Part shown: piece by piece, positions 1 through 5,945 of the stretch | Layout of the letters: the number at the start of each line of letters is the position of its first letter | Position numbering within the stretch: the stretch's first letter is position 1 | Origin: Gemmatimonadota bacterium | GTDB taxonomy: Bacteria > Gemmatimonadota > Gemmatimonadetes > Gemmatimonadales > Gemmatimonadaceae | Direction of reading: 5' to 3' | Length of the DNA: 8,185 bases | Assembly: GCA_028287205.1 (NCBI GenBank) | Contig: JAQBQC010000194.1 | Coordinates: forward strand, 1 to 8,185 | Position numbers and translations under genes: made by a program | Notes under the pieces: generated by a model | What the model was told of the DNA's origin: nothing | The model's database searches: none | The model's input: only the letters and a program-made list of their open reading frames with translations

Positions 1-297
1 TACCGCCTTCCATTCACGCGGCAAGAGCACGGCTTCGGATTGTGGCCAGTGTTCCTGGATCGCACGTCGCTCTCGCTGTTCGGCGATGCGGGAAGCGCGA
101 GCGGGGGATTCGGAACGACGGGCTCGCTCGCCGACAACTGGATCGTGTCCGCGGGAGCGGAGCTCGGAATAAGTCTCGCGGTGCCGTACGATGTGCCGTA
201 CCTTCTGCGGATCGGCGTGGCTGCCCCGGTGGTCAATCACTCCGCACTCGGCGTCAGAGCCGCAAGCGTGTACGTCCGCCTCGGCTTTTCATTCTGA
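1..297 (+). CDS. Outer-membrane beta-barrel protein, C-terminal fragment (5' end outside window)
   Basis: The frame is open from the first base, so this is the last 98 codons of a longer gene; the TTG at 40 is not a convincing start. The visible part alternates polar and hydrophobic residues in short strands separated by Gly/Ser/Asp turns, and it ends in a strand finishing LGFSF. A C-terminal aromatic residue on a final amphipathic strand is the usual signal for BAM-assisted insertion of outer-membrane barrels. The LFGDAGSA segment recalls the last strands of Omp85/surface-antigen (D15) domains, and similar tails occur on TolB-like propeller-barrel proteins, but I cannot choose between these from the fragment. 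The next gene begins 27 bases later on the same strand, so the two may be co-transcribed. The barrel assignment is fairly sure; the family is not. Confidence 0.6.
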   Translation, partial: YRLPFTRQEHGFGLWPVFLDRTSLSLFGDAGSASGGFGTTGSLADNWIVSAGAELGISLAVPYDVPYLLRIGVAAPVVNHSALGVRAASVYVRLGFSF

Positions 298-324
298 GCC
301 ATTCCTTCATCGCGTGAGCGTGTC

Positions 325-825
325 GTGAGCATCGATCCCAGCGCCTTCATCCATCCGCTCGCCGCGGTGATCGGCGATGTCACGCTCGGTGCGCGCGTGT
401 CCGTGTGGCCGATGGCGGTGATACGCGCGGACTCGGCGACGATCACCGTGGGCGCGGACACCAACGTGCAGGACGGCGCAGTGCTTCACGTCGATCGCGG
501 CTTCCCGCTCACAGTCGGCTCGCGCGTGTCGATCGGCCATCGCGCGGTGTTGCACGGGGCGACGGTCGAAGATGATTGCCTGATCGCGATGGGAGCGATC
601 CTGCTGAACGGGGTCGTGGTGGGCGCGGGCTCGCTCGTGGGTGCGGGGGCGGTGTGCAGGGAAGGGATGCGCATTCCACCGCGCTCCGTGGTGCTGGGAG
701 TGCCGGCCCGCGTGGCGCGCGACGCGACGTCGGAGATCGCTGATCGGATTCGGCGAACGATGGAGAGCTATCTGTCGTTGCAGGGGGAATACCGTACGGG
801 GAAGTACCCGCTTTTGCGCACGTGA
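325..825 (+). CDS. Gamma-carbonic anhydrase family protein (left-handed beta-helix hexapeptide protein)
   Basis: This 166-residue protein has the full length of the YrdA/PaaY-like gamma-carbonic anhydrase family. Hexapeptide-repeat turns run from about residue 8 to 120 and build a trimeric left-handed beta-helix; the last 40 residues form the usual C-terminal helix. Family landmarks are VWPMAVIRAD (27-36), TNVQDGAVLHVD (46-57) and the GHRAVLHG block (71-78). The three metal-ligand histidines are present at H55, H72 and H77, so a metal site (Zn, Fe or Co in the family) should form. The family is cytoplasmic and is assigned CO2 hydration, although many members show little measurable activity, so 'family protein' is the safe name. 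The start is GTG at 325: no in-frame ATG lies upstream and no clear Shine-Dalgarno is visible, which fits translation following the upstream barrel gene. The stop codon lies inside a strong hairpin. Confidence 0.9.
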   Translation: MSIDPSAFIHPLAAVIGDVTLGARVSVWPMAVIRADSATITVGADTNVQDGAVLHVDRGFPLTVGSRVSIGHRAVLHGATVEDDCLIAMGAILLNGVVVGAGSLVGAGAVCREGMRIPPRSVVLGVPARVARDATSEIADRIRRTMESYLSLQGEYRTGKYPLLRT

Positions 826-832
826 AAGCGGG
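807..832 (+). terminator. Terminator-like hairpin overlapping the gamma-carbonic anhydrase stop codon
   Basis: CCCGCTTT at 807-814 pairs perfectly with AAAGCGGG at 825-832, giving an 8-bp stem with a 10-base loop that holds most of the TGA stop (823-825). No T-run follows, so it is not a canonical intrinsic terminator. It may be a U-less terminator or a structure protecting the mRNA end. Its position at the end of the first gene group supports a role in ending transcription. Confidence 0.45.
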
Positions 833-967
833 CAAGGCGCAGGATTAGAACGGAAGAATCATTCGGCTTCGGCGCATCACAGACGAGTCCGCCAACGATG
901 GGTCGTTACCTCGGAAGTGCATACGGCGTCGCTGGTTGAGAGGCTGGAGGGCGGGGCGAGCACGACG

Positions 968-977
968 TAACCGGTTA
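968..977. repeat. Perfect 10-base palindrome TAACCGGTTA
   Basis: TAACCGGTTA is its own reverse complement and lies in the gap before nrdJ. This could be a half-site or core of a dimeric regulator's operator. It is a single copy in the gap and no partner gene is apparent, so chance is a real alternative. Confidence 0.3.
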
Positions 978-1054
978 GATGCTTGCGCTGGCGCGTGCGA
1001 TTGTGGAGGGATTGTTGATGACTTTCCCCAAATGCCGCTTTGTGATGTGGATAG

Positions 1055-1083
1055 CGTAATTCGTTGTTAAGCAACGACTTACG
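1055..1083. repeat. Long interrupted dyad (5 + 6 bp arms, 5-base loop) upstream of nrdJ
   Basis: CGTAA (1055-1059) pairs with TTACG (1079-1083) and TCGTTG (1061-1066) pairs with CAACGA (1072-1077). They are separated by one T/C mismatch and a TTAAG loop, so 11 of 12 positions pair. As RNA it would be a stable hairpin; as DNA it is a 29-base operator-like dyad. No T-run follows, so a terminator is unlikely. It lies about 156 bases before the nrdJ start. Confidence 0.5.
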
Positions 1084-1198
1084 AAACGCCTTGCGCGGAA
1101 TCACGAACCCCCGTATTGTCCGCCCCCACGCCATCACACCGTTTTTTTTCGACCGCTTTCGTTGTGCCCCGCCACACAGGCCGCCGCCCTGGTTCCGC

Positions 1199-1204
1199 TA
1201 TATT
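1199..1204 (+). promoter_or_regulatory. Possible -10 element (TATATT) for nrdJ
   Basis: TATATT matches the sigma-70 -10 consensus at five of six positions and lies 35 bases before the nrdJ ATG, giving a short leader containing the Shine-Dalgarno. The sequence 16-18 bases upstream has no recognisable -35 hexamer, so the call is weak. Confidence 0.3.
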
Positions 1205-1222
1205 TCAGCGTCCCGTTTTGAC

Positions 1223-1228
1223 AAGGAG
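1223..1228 (+). promoter_or_regulatory. Ribosome binding site AAGGAG deciding the nrdJ start
   Basis: AAGGAG ends ten bases before the ATG at 1239. It selects this ATG over the in-frame candidate at 1116, whose extra 41 residues look like translated leader sequence. Confidence 0.8.
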
Positions 1229-1238
1229 TTTTTCCATC

Positions 1239-3737
1239 ATGCCCCATCCCGCTCGCCCCGCCGCACCGGCAGCCCTCAGCAAGAACGCCCGGATTGTCCT
1301 CGAGAAGCGCTACCTGATCAAGGACAAGACCGGCGCGCCAACCGAGCAGCCGGAAGAGCTCTTCTGGCGAGTCGCAACGGTGGTGGCAGAGGCGGATCGG
1401 CGGTACGGCGCGAGCGAGGGAGCAACGGGCGCGGTGGCGGATGAGTTCTATCGTCTCATGACGGAGCGGCGCTTCGAGCCCAACTCGCCCACGCTCATGA
1501 ATGCGGGCCGTCCGCTCGGACAGCTCTCGGCGTGCTTCGTTCTTCCCGTCGATGATTCGCTCTCCAATGGGCAGACCGGCATCTACGACACGCTCCGGTC
1601 CATGGCGCTCATTCACCAGTCGGGCGGCGGCACGGGGTTCTCCTTTTCGCGTTTGCGTGCACAGGGATCGATGGTGCGCTCCACCACCGGTGTGGCGTCG
1701 GGTCCGATCTCGTTCATGAAGCTCTACGACGCGTCTACGGATGCGGTGAAGCAGGGTGGCACGCGGCGCGGCGCGAACATGGGCATTCTGCGCGTCGATC
1801 ATCCGGACATCATGCAGTTCATCGCGTGCAAGGAAGACCTCACGCAGATCGTGAACTTCAACATCTCCGTTGCCGTCACCGCGAAGTTCATCGCGGCGCT
1901 GCGCGCGGGGGAGTCCTTCGATCTCGTCGATCCCGTCACAAAGAGCGTCACAGGCCAGCTCGACGCGAAGATGGTGTGGGACCGCATGATCGAGGGCGCG
2001 TGGCGTACGGGAGAGCCTGGGTGCTTCTACATCGACGAGGCGAACCGCTTCAACCCGGTGCCGCATCTCGGCCTGTACGAGGCGACGAATCCCTGCGGCG
2101 AGCAGCCGCTGCTTCCCTACGACGTCTGCACCCTGGGGAGCCTCAACGTCGGCTCCTACGTGGTCGATGGGCGCATGGACTGGGACGCGTTCAAGCGTGA
2201 CATCCACCTGTCCACGCACTTCCTCGACAACATCATCGACGTCAACCGGTACCCGCTGCCGGAGATCGATTCGCTCTCCAAGCGCATCCGTCGCATCGGG
2301 CTCGGCATCATGGGCTTCGCGGACATGCTCGTGCGTCTGGCGATCCCGTACGACTCGCCGGAAGGCGTGGAGATGGGCCGCAGGGTGATGGAGTTCCTCG
2401 ACGTCGAGTCCAAGCGCGAGAGCGAGCGGCTCGCGAACGAGCGTGGCCCGTTCCCCGAGTGGGCGCGGTCGATCTGGGGTCCCGACGAAACGTGTGCGCG
2501 CGACGCGAGCGGCCAGCGCGTGCGTCCCATGCAGATGCTCCGCAACTGCAACGTCACCACCGTCGCGCCCACGGGCACGATCTCGATCATCGCAGGCTGC
2601 TCCTCCGGGCTCGAGCCGCTCTTCGCCGTCGCCTTCATGCGCAATCAGGCGGGCGTGATGATGCCGGACGTGAACGAGGATTTCGTCGAGATCGCGAAGC
2701 GCGAGGGATGGTACAGCGAGGCGCTCGTCGAGAAGATCGCGCGCACCGGGTCGGTGGAGCACAACGAGATCCCCGCGCGCTGGCAGCACGTGTTCGTCAC
2801 GGCCAACCAGATCGCGCCCGAGTGGCACATCCGCATGCAGGCCGCCTTCCAGAAGCATTGCGACTCCGCGATCTCGAAGACGACGAACTTCGCGCACACC
2901 GCAACGAAGGAAGACGTTCGCACGATCTACGAGCTCGCGTACGAGCTCGGATGCAAGGGCGTCACCGTCTACCGCGATGGCTCGCGCGACAATCAGGTGC
3001 TCTCCACGGGTGCCACGGAGCACGCGGCCGCGGCGCGCGACGGCTCCGCCGATTCGAAGCGTGAGCTGGGCGAGCTGCACGGCACGCTCGCGGAGGCGAA
3101 CGTGGAGATCGAGCGTCTCAAGCGCGCGCTCTACGAGTCGGAAGCGGAGAACCTGCAGCGCCGAGCGAAGCGGTCGCGCCCGGACAAGCTGCGGTCGACG
3201 TCCATTCGCAAGGAGACGCCGCTCGGCGTGATGTTCGTGCACATCACCGAGGACGATCGCGGACAGCCGTTCGAGGTGTTCGTCACGCTCGGTAAGGCAG
3301 GCGGCGCGGCGATGGCCGATGCGGAAGCGGTGGGTCGCCTGATCTCACTCGCGCTGCGCTCGGGCATTCCGCTCATGCAGATCCACCGGCAGCTGCGCGG
3401 CATCAGCTCGGATCGCGCCGTGGGGCTCGGCCCGAACAAGGTGCTCTCGATGCCGGACGCGATCGGCCTGGCGCTCGAGGAATGGTTCCGCGACAAGCAG
3501 GGCGTGCAGCAGGAGCTGCTCGGCGATCAGACGCCCGGGCTGGGCGGCGCGGTGCCTGCGCGCGAACAGATCACGGTGACGAGCACGCCCGCGAATCAGA
3601 TTCAGATGACGTTCGAGTCCGCGAACGGCGGCGGAAGCGAGTCGTTCATCGGCACGTGCCCGGACTGCGGCTCGCAGCTGGAGTTCGCGGAGGGTTGCGT
3701 GAAGTGCCACGTGTGCGGGTTCAGCGAGTGCGGGTGA
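1239..3737 (+). CDS. nrdJ: Adenosylcobalamin-dependent (class II) ribonucleotide reductase
   Basis: This 832-residue cytoplasmic enzyme reduces ribonucleotides to deoxyribonucleotides, using a thiyl radical generated from coenzyme B12 and needing no oxygen. The N-terminal domain starts with the class II signature around residues 13-50. The ten-stranded barrel carries all key residues: C99 (in LSACF) and C297 (in YDVCTLGS) as the substrate-reducing pair, the thiyl Cys C286 within NPCGE, and its partners N284 and E288. A conserved APTGTIS loop lies at 443-449. Beyond the barrel are a Glu/Lys/Arg-rich predicted coiled-coil linker (about 605-645), a TSCPD-type domain (about 650-750) and a Cys-rich tail with C807, C810, C820, C823, C826 and C831. 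The tail fits the zinc-ribbon and redox tail of the NrdJ_Z type, which re-reduces the active site. It is apparently a single-gene transcript; no cobalamin riboswitch is visible. Confidence 0.96.
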   Translation: MPHPARPAAPAALSKNARIVLEKRYLIKDKTGAPTEQPEELFWRVATVVAEADRRYGASEGATGAVADEFYRLMTERRFEPNSPTLMNAGRPLGQLSACFVLPVDDSLSNGQTGIYDTLRSMALIHQSGGGTGFSFSRLRAQGSMVRSTTGVASGPISFMKLYDASTDAVKQGGTRRGANMGILRVDHPDIMQFIACKEDLTQIVNFNISVAVTAKFIAALRAGESFDLVDPVTKSVTGQLDAKMVWDRMIEGAWRTGEPGCFYIDEANRFNPVPHLGLYEATNPCGEQPLLPYDVCTLGSLNVGSYVVDGRMDWDAFKRDIHLSTHFLDNIIDVNRYPLPEIDSLSKRIRRIGLGIMGFADMLVRLAIPYDSPEGVEMGRRVMEFLDVESKRESERLANERGPFPEWARSIWGPDETCARDASGQRVRPMQMLRNCNVTTVAPTGTISIIAGCSSGLEPLFAVAFMRNQAGVMMPDVNEDFVEIAKREGWYSEALVEKIARTGSVEHNEIPARWQHVFVTANQIAPEWHIRMQAAFQKHCDSAISKTTNFAHTATKEDVRTIYELAYELGCKGVTVYRDGSRDNQVLSTGATEHAAAARDGSADSKRELGELHGTLAEANVEIERLKRALYESEAENLQRRAKRSRPDKLRSTSIRKETPLGVMFVHITEDDRGQPFEVFVTLGKAGGAAMADAEAVGRLISLALRSGIPLMQIHRQLRGISSDRAVGLGPNKVLSMPDAIGLALEEWFRDKQGVQQELLGDQTPGLGGAVPAREQITVTSTPANQIQMTFESANGGGSESFIGTCPDCGSQLEFAEGCVKCHVCGFSECG

Positions 3738-3871
3738 AATAGCGCGCGGAGGATCGATCGCGTAGCGTCAAGTCAACGCGGTCGATTCTCTCAAGGCCAG
3801 AGCGCCGATCTCGCTCGATCGTAGGCGCACGCCCAGGGAGCAACGGCGCACGCGTGAGGGCGTCGCCCTCG
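3738..3871. other. Convergent intergenic gap with two hairpins
   Basis: This 134-base gap separates the 3' ends of nrdJ and the zinc dehydrogenase. It contains no plausible gene. Its two stem-loops, listed separately, suggest that transcription from both sides ends here. Confidence 0.6.
3802..3828. terminator. Terminator-like stem-loop downstream of nrdJ
   Basis: GCGCC (3802-3806) pairs with GGCGC (3824-3828), and the inner GATC copies (3807-3810 and 3817-3820) pair across a 6-base loop, leaving a 3-base bulge. It starts 64 bases after the nrdJ stop. There is no T-run, so intrinsic termination is uncertain. Confidence 0.35.
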
Positions 3872-3877
3872 TCACGC
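3852..3877. terminator. Terminator-like hairpin overlapping the dehydrogenase stop codon
   Basis: The outer arms GCGTG (3852-3856) and CACGC (3873-3877) and inner arms AGGGC (3857-3861) and GCCCT (3865-3869) pair with a 3-base loop and a 3-base bulge. The stop codon of the minus-strand dehydrogenase (3872-3874) lies in the structure. No T-run is present on either strand. Confidence 0.4.
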
Positions 3878-4909
3878 CTCGATGATCACCTTGAGCGCCT
3901 TCGTCGTGGCCGCATGCCCGAAGGTGTCGTACGCCTCGAGGATGTGCTCGAAGCTGAAGCGATGCGTGATCAGCAGCTTCGGGTCAATTCGGTGCGCAGA
4001 GACTACCTCGAGGAGCATCGGTGTGCTCGCCGTATCGACGAGCCGCGTCGTGATCGTGATGTTCCGATCCCAGAGCCGCTCGAGATGAAGCTCGACTTTC
4101 GTTCCATGCACGCCGATGTTCGAGATCGTGCCGCCCGGAGCGATGAGCGCTTCGCAAAGCTCGAAGGTGGCCGGAATTCCCACGGCCTCTATCGCGGTAT
4201 CCACACCGCGGCCATCGGTCATCTGCATCACCTTTTCTGCGGCCTTGCCATCCGTGCTGTTGATCGTCGCGGTTGCGCCGAACTTCTTCGCAACCTCGAG
4301 GCGGTTGTCGTCCAGATCGATCATGATGAGCGCGGCGGGCGAGTAGAATTGTGCGGTGAGCAGCGCCGCGAGGCCGATCGGTCCGGACCCGACGATCGCG
4401 ACGCTCGATCCCGGCGCCACCTTTCCGTTGAGCACACCGCACTCGAATCCCGTAGGCAAAATGTCGCTCAGCATCACGAGTGCTTCCTCGTCTGCGTCCG
4501 CCACGATTGGGTAGAGGCTCGTGTCCGCGTACGGAATGCGAACGAACTCCGCCTGCGTTCCGTCGATTTGATTGCCGAGGATCCAACCGCCTGTCGTGCA
4601 GTGCGAATACATGCTGCGCCTGCAGTAGTAGCACTTACCGCACGACGAGATGCACGAGATGAGCACGTGGTCGCCCGGACGGAACGTCGTGACGTTGCCT
4701 CCGATCGCATCGACGACGCCCACGCCCTCGTGGCCGAGGATGCGGCCAGGCGCGCACGTGGGCAGGTCGCCCTTGAGAATGTGCAAATCGGTTCCGCAGA
4801 TCGTCGTCTTCGTGATCCGCACGATCGCGTCGCCGGGCTCCATGATCTGCGGCTTCGGTCGATCCTCGACTGCCATCTTGCCGGGGCCGCCGTACACGAG
4901 CGCCTTCAA
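3872..4909 (-). CDS. Zinc-dependent alcohol dehydrogenase family protein (medium-chain, NAD-type)
   Basis: This 345-residue cytoplasmic oxidoreductase of the medium-chain dehydrogenase/reductase superfamily interconverts an alcohol and an aldehyde or ketone. Catalytic zinc ligands are C38 (in CGTD), H60 (in GHEGVG, with E61) and D149, the C-H-D set of the Clostridium beijerinckii secondary alcohol dehydrogenase type. A structural zinc site is present at C90, C93, C96 and C104. The Rossmann fold has GSGPIGL (174-180) and acidic D198 and D200 at the end of the second strand, predicting NAD rather than NADP. The start is TTG at 4907-4909: GGAGG lies 8 bases upstream, inside the regulator's last codons, and an in-frame TGA lies one codon before it, so no longer start exists. 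It is the second gene of a unit with the LuxR-type regulator. The natural substrate cannot be read from sequence; secondary alcohols or butanol-type alcohols are possible. Confidence 0.92.
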   Translation of the reverse strand: MKALVYGGPGKMAVEDRPKPQIMEPGDAIVRITKTTICGTDLHILKGDLPTCAPGRILGHEGVGVVDAIGGNVTTFRPGDHVLISCISSCGKCYYCRRSMYSHCTTGGWILGNQIDGTQAEFVRIPYADTSLYPIVADADEEALVMLSDILPTGFECGVLNGKVAPGSSVAIVGSGPIGLAALLTAQFYSPAALIMIDLDDNRLEVAKKFGATATINSTDGKAAEKVMQMTDGRGVDTAIEAVGIPATFELCEALIAPGGTISNIGVHGTKVELHLERLWDRNITITTRLVDTASTPMLLEVVSAHRIDPKLLITHRFSFEHILEAYDTFGHAATTKALKVIIEA

Positions 4910-4912
4910 GGC

Positions 4913-5674
4913 TCAGGCCTCCAGGTGCACGCGCGGCGCGATCAGGATCGAGACCTCGAGCGCGAATCGCACGTACTCCGCGCGATGCGAGAAGCCGAGC
5001 TTTTCAGCGATGCGCTTCTTGTACGTCTCGACCGTCTTCTTGCTGATGGACAGCCGCGCCCCGACTTCAGGCGCGCTGTAGCCTTCCGCGACCAAACGGA
5101 ACACCGAGTGCTCCCGGCCTGTCAGTCGTGCGAGCCGTCGCTGCGAGGCAGTGTTGTCGGCGCAGTCCGACGCACTCTCGGCGCGCACGTGCGCGGTCAA
5201 CGCAGCGATCGCGTCGCGAGTCAGCACGATCTGACCGTTGACGATCGCGCGGACCGCCGTGAGCACTTCGTCGCGCGTCGCGTGTGCGGAGATCACTCCG
5301 GCAGCGCCTGCGGCGAGTGCATCGAGGAGCCACTCCGTTTCGGGGCGGTCGCTCACGACGAGCACCCGCGAGCTCGTCGCGACACAAGCGAGCGAACGAA
5401 TCGTTTCAAGGTCGGCAGCGCTCGCGCATGCGAGCTCGGTGATGATCACATCCGGTGCGAGCCGGATCGCCAGTGCCGCTGAATGCGCGCGGGCGACCTC
5501 TGCGACCACCGTGACGTCTCGCGCGCCAGAGAGCATCGAGCGCACATGGAGCAAGGCCACGGCATGCAGGTCCGCGATGAGCACGCGGATGACGCCTGCG
5601 CGAGTCGCTGCTGTGGGGAGAGGGGTGGGCGCCGAGGAGAAATCCTCGGCGACTGCGTTGGCGACTGCGCGCAT
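4913..5674 (-). CDS. NarL/LuxR-type response regulator with a degenerate receiver domain
   Basis: This 253-residue protein has a 27-residue Ala-rich N-terminal extension, a receiver-like domain (about 28-152) and a LuxR helix-turn-helix (about 182-245). The HTH matches the family well: LTGRE at 184-188, then AEGYSAPEVGARLSISKKTVETYKKR, split here into 196-205 and 206-221, so DNA binding is expected. The receiver is abnormal. Of the usual acidic pair only D35 remains (L36 follows), the phospho-acceptor Asp is replaced by E80 in IITEL, the Thr/Ser switch is S108, and the conserved Lys position is A130. Canonical phosphorylation is therefore unlikely; Glu could mimic a locked active state. ATG at 5674 is the only start before an upstream in-frame stop at 5714-5716, and its Shine-Dalgarno is weak. 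No histidine kinase gene is adjacent. It leads a two-gene unit with the alcohol dehydrogenase, its most likely target. Confidence 0.9.
   Translation of the reverse strand: MRAVANAVAEDFSSAPTPLPTAATRAGVIRVLIADLHAVALLHVRSMLSGARDVTVVAEVARAHSAALAIRLAPDVIITELACASAADLETIRSLACVATSSRVLVVSDRPETEWLLDALAAGAAGVISAHATRDEVLTAVRAIVNGQIVLTRDAIAALTAHVRAESASDCADNTASQRRLARLTGREHSVFRLVAEGYSAPEVGARLSISKKTVETYKKRIAEKLGFSHRAEYVRFALEVSILIAPRVHLEA
4918..4922 (-). promoter_or_regulatory. Ribosome binding site GGAGG deciding the TTG start of the dehydrogenase
   Basis: GGAGG on the minus strand sits 8 bases before the TTG at 4909 and within the final codons of the regulator gene. Its position implies translational coupling: ribosomes finishing the regulator uncover or reuse this site. 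Confidence 0.7.
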
Positions 5675-5699
5675 GCGTGCTCGGGGAACGAGGCGTCGC

Positions 5700-5742
5700 C
5701 GGAAGCGCCAACATTAGGAGCGGACCGCCGCCGGTGCTTCCG
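5700..5742. repeat. 10-bp inverted repeat in the leader of the regulator gene
   Basis: CGGAAGCGCC (5700-5709) faces GGTGCTTCCG (5733-5742) across 23 bases, with nine of ten positions complementary and one mismatch. It lies between the candidate minus-strand promoter and the regulator ATG, 25 bases before that start. It could be an mRNA stem-loop covering the leader or an operator for a dimeric DNA-binding protein, possibly the regulator itself. Confidence 0.45.
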
Positions 5743-5765
5743 AGCGGCCCACACTGCAATAACGA

Positions 5766-5794
5766 ACGCTAGGTACACTCTGATACGAAGTCAA
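5766..5794 (-). promoter_or_regulatory. Candidate sigma-70-type promoter for the regulator-dehydrogenase unit
   Basis: On the minus strand TTGACT (5794 down to 5789) matches the -35 consensus at five of six bases. It is followed after exactly 17 bases by TAGCGT (5771 down to 5766), a weaker -10 that keeps the key T, A and final T. Transcription would start near 5758-5760, leaving a leader of about 85 bases that contains the inverted repeat at 5700-5742. Confidence 0.45.
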
Positions 5795-5935
5795 CGCGAG
5801 GAAGCGAGGTTCAAGCCCCAGACGGCAACTCGTGTAGGGCTTCGCCCGACAGCCCCGCGCAGCTTCTGCAAGGCATCATCAGAGGTCGCGCAGTGGAGTC
5901 GGCGAGCGCCCCGCACGCCTGACCTGCGTTCTCCC

Positions 5936-5939
5936 GGAG
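5936..5939 (+). promoter_or_regulatory. Ribosome binding site GGAG for the lipoprotein gene
   Basis: GGAG ends six bases before ATG 5946 and favours that ATG over the overlapping in-frame TTG at 5943. Confidence 0.55.
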
Positions 5940-5945
5940 CGGTTG

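Larger units (their letters stand above)
826..1238. other. 413-base intergenic region upstream of nrdJ
   Basis: No convincing gene lies here. The stretch from about 1010 to 1160 is visibly AT-richer than the flanking genes. It holds a perfect 10-base palindrome (968-977), a long interrupted dyad (1055-1083), a run of eight T (1142-1149) and a TATATT (1199-1204) that could serve as a -10 element for nrdJ. No good -35 lies 16-18 bases before that TATATT. I looked for the conserved B12-box of a cobalamin riboswitch and for paired NrdR boxes and saw neither. A leader, an operator region or a small RNA gene are all possible. Confidence 0.5.
5675..5945. other. Divergent intergenic region between regulator and lipoprotein genes
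   Basis: This 271-base gap lies between genes transcribed away from each other and should hold promoters for both. On the minus strand I see a good sigma-70-like promoter and a long dyad in the following leader. On the plus strand I find only a Shine-Dalgarno and no convincing promoter hexamers. A small GGGC-TTC-GCCC hairpin lies around 5838-5848. Confidence 0.55.

Noticed and set aside
1066..1072. GTTAAGC as an integron attC core (GTTRRRY)
   Set aside because: The heptamer fits, but it lies in the hairpin's loop side and no matching RYYYAAC partner at suitable distance or integron gene is present.
877..1137. Minus-strand 86-codon frame in the gap before nrdJ
   Set aside because: Its start has no Shine-Dalgarno, the product matches no family I know, and the frame crosses the dyad. 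It is too weak to call a gene.
1116..1238. Upstream in-frame start for nrdJ adding 41 residues
   Set aside because: The added residues resemble translated leader and lack family similarity, whereas ATG 1239 has a well-placed AAGGAG.
826..1238. Cobalamin riboswitch before the B12-dependent reductase
   Set aside because: It was a reasonable expectation, but the conserved B12-box and adjoining core elements are not visible on the plus strand.
1134..3242. 702-codon open frame antisense to nrdJ
   Set aside because: It mirrors nrdJ codon by codon and its product is an Arg/His/Asp/Val-rich mixture with no domain. This is a typical artefact of GC-rich third positions on the opposite strand.
3854..5482. 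542-codon plus-strand open frame across the dehydrogenase and regulator
   Set aside because: It is antisense to two clearly recognisable genes, spans their junction and has the Arg/His/Asp-rich composition of a shadow frame.
5808..5820. GGTTCAAGCC resembling a tRNA T-loop
   Set aside because: The flanking bases do not form a T-stem and no acceptor, D or anticodon arms can be built around it.
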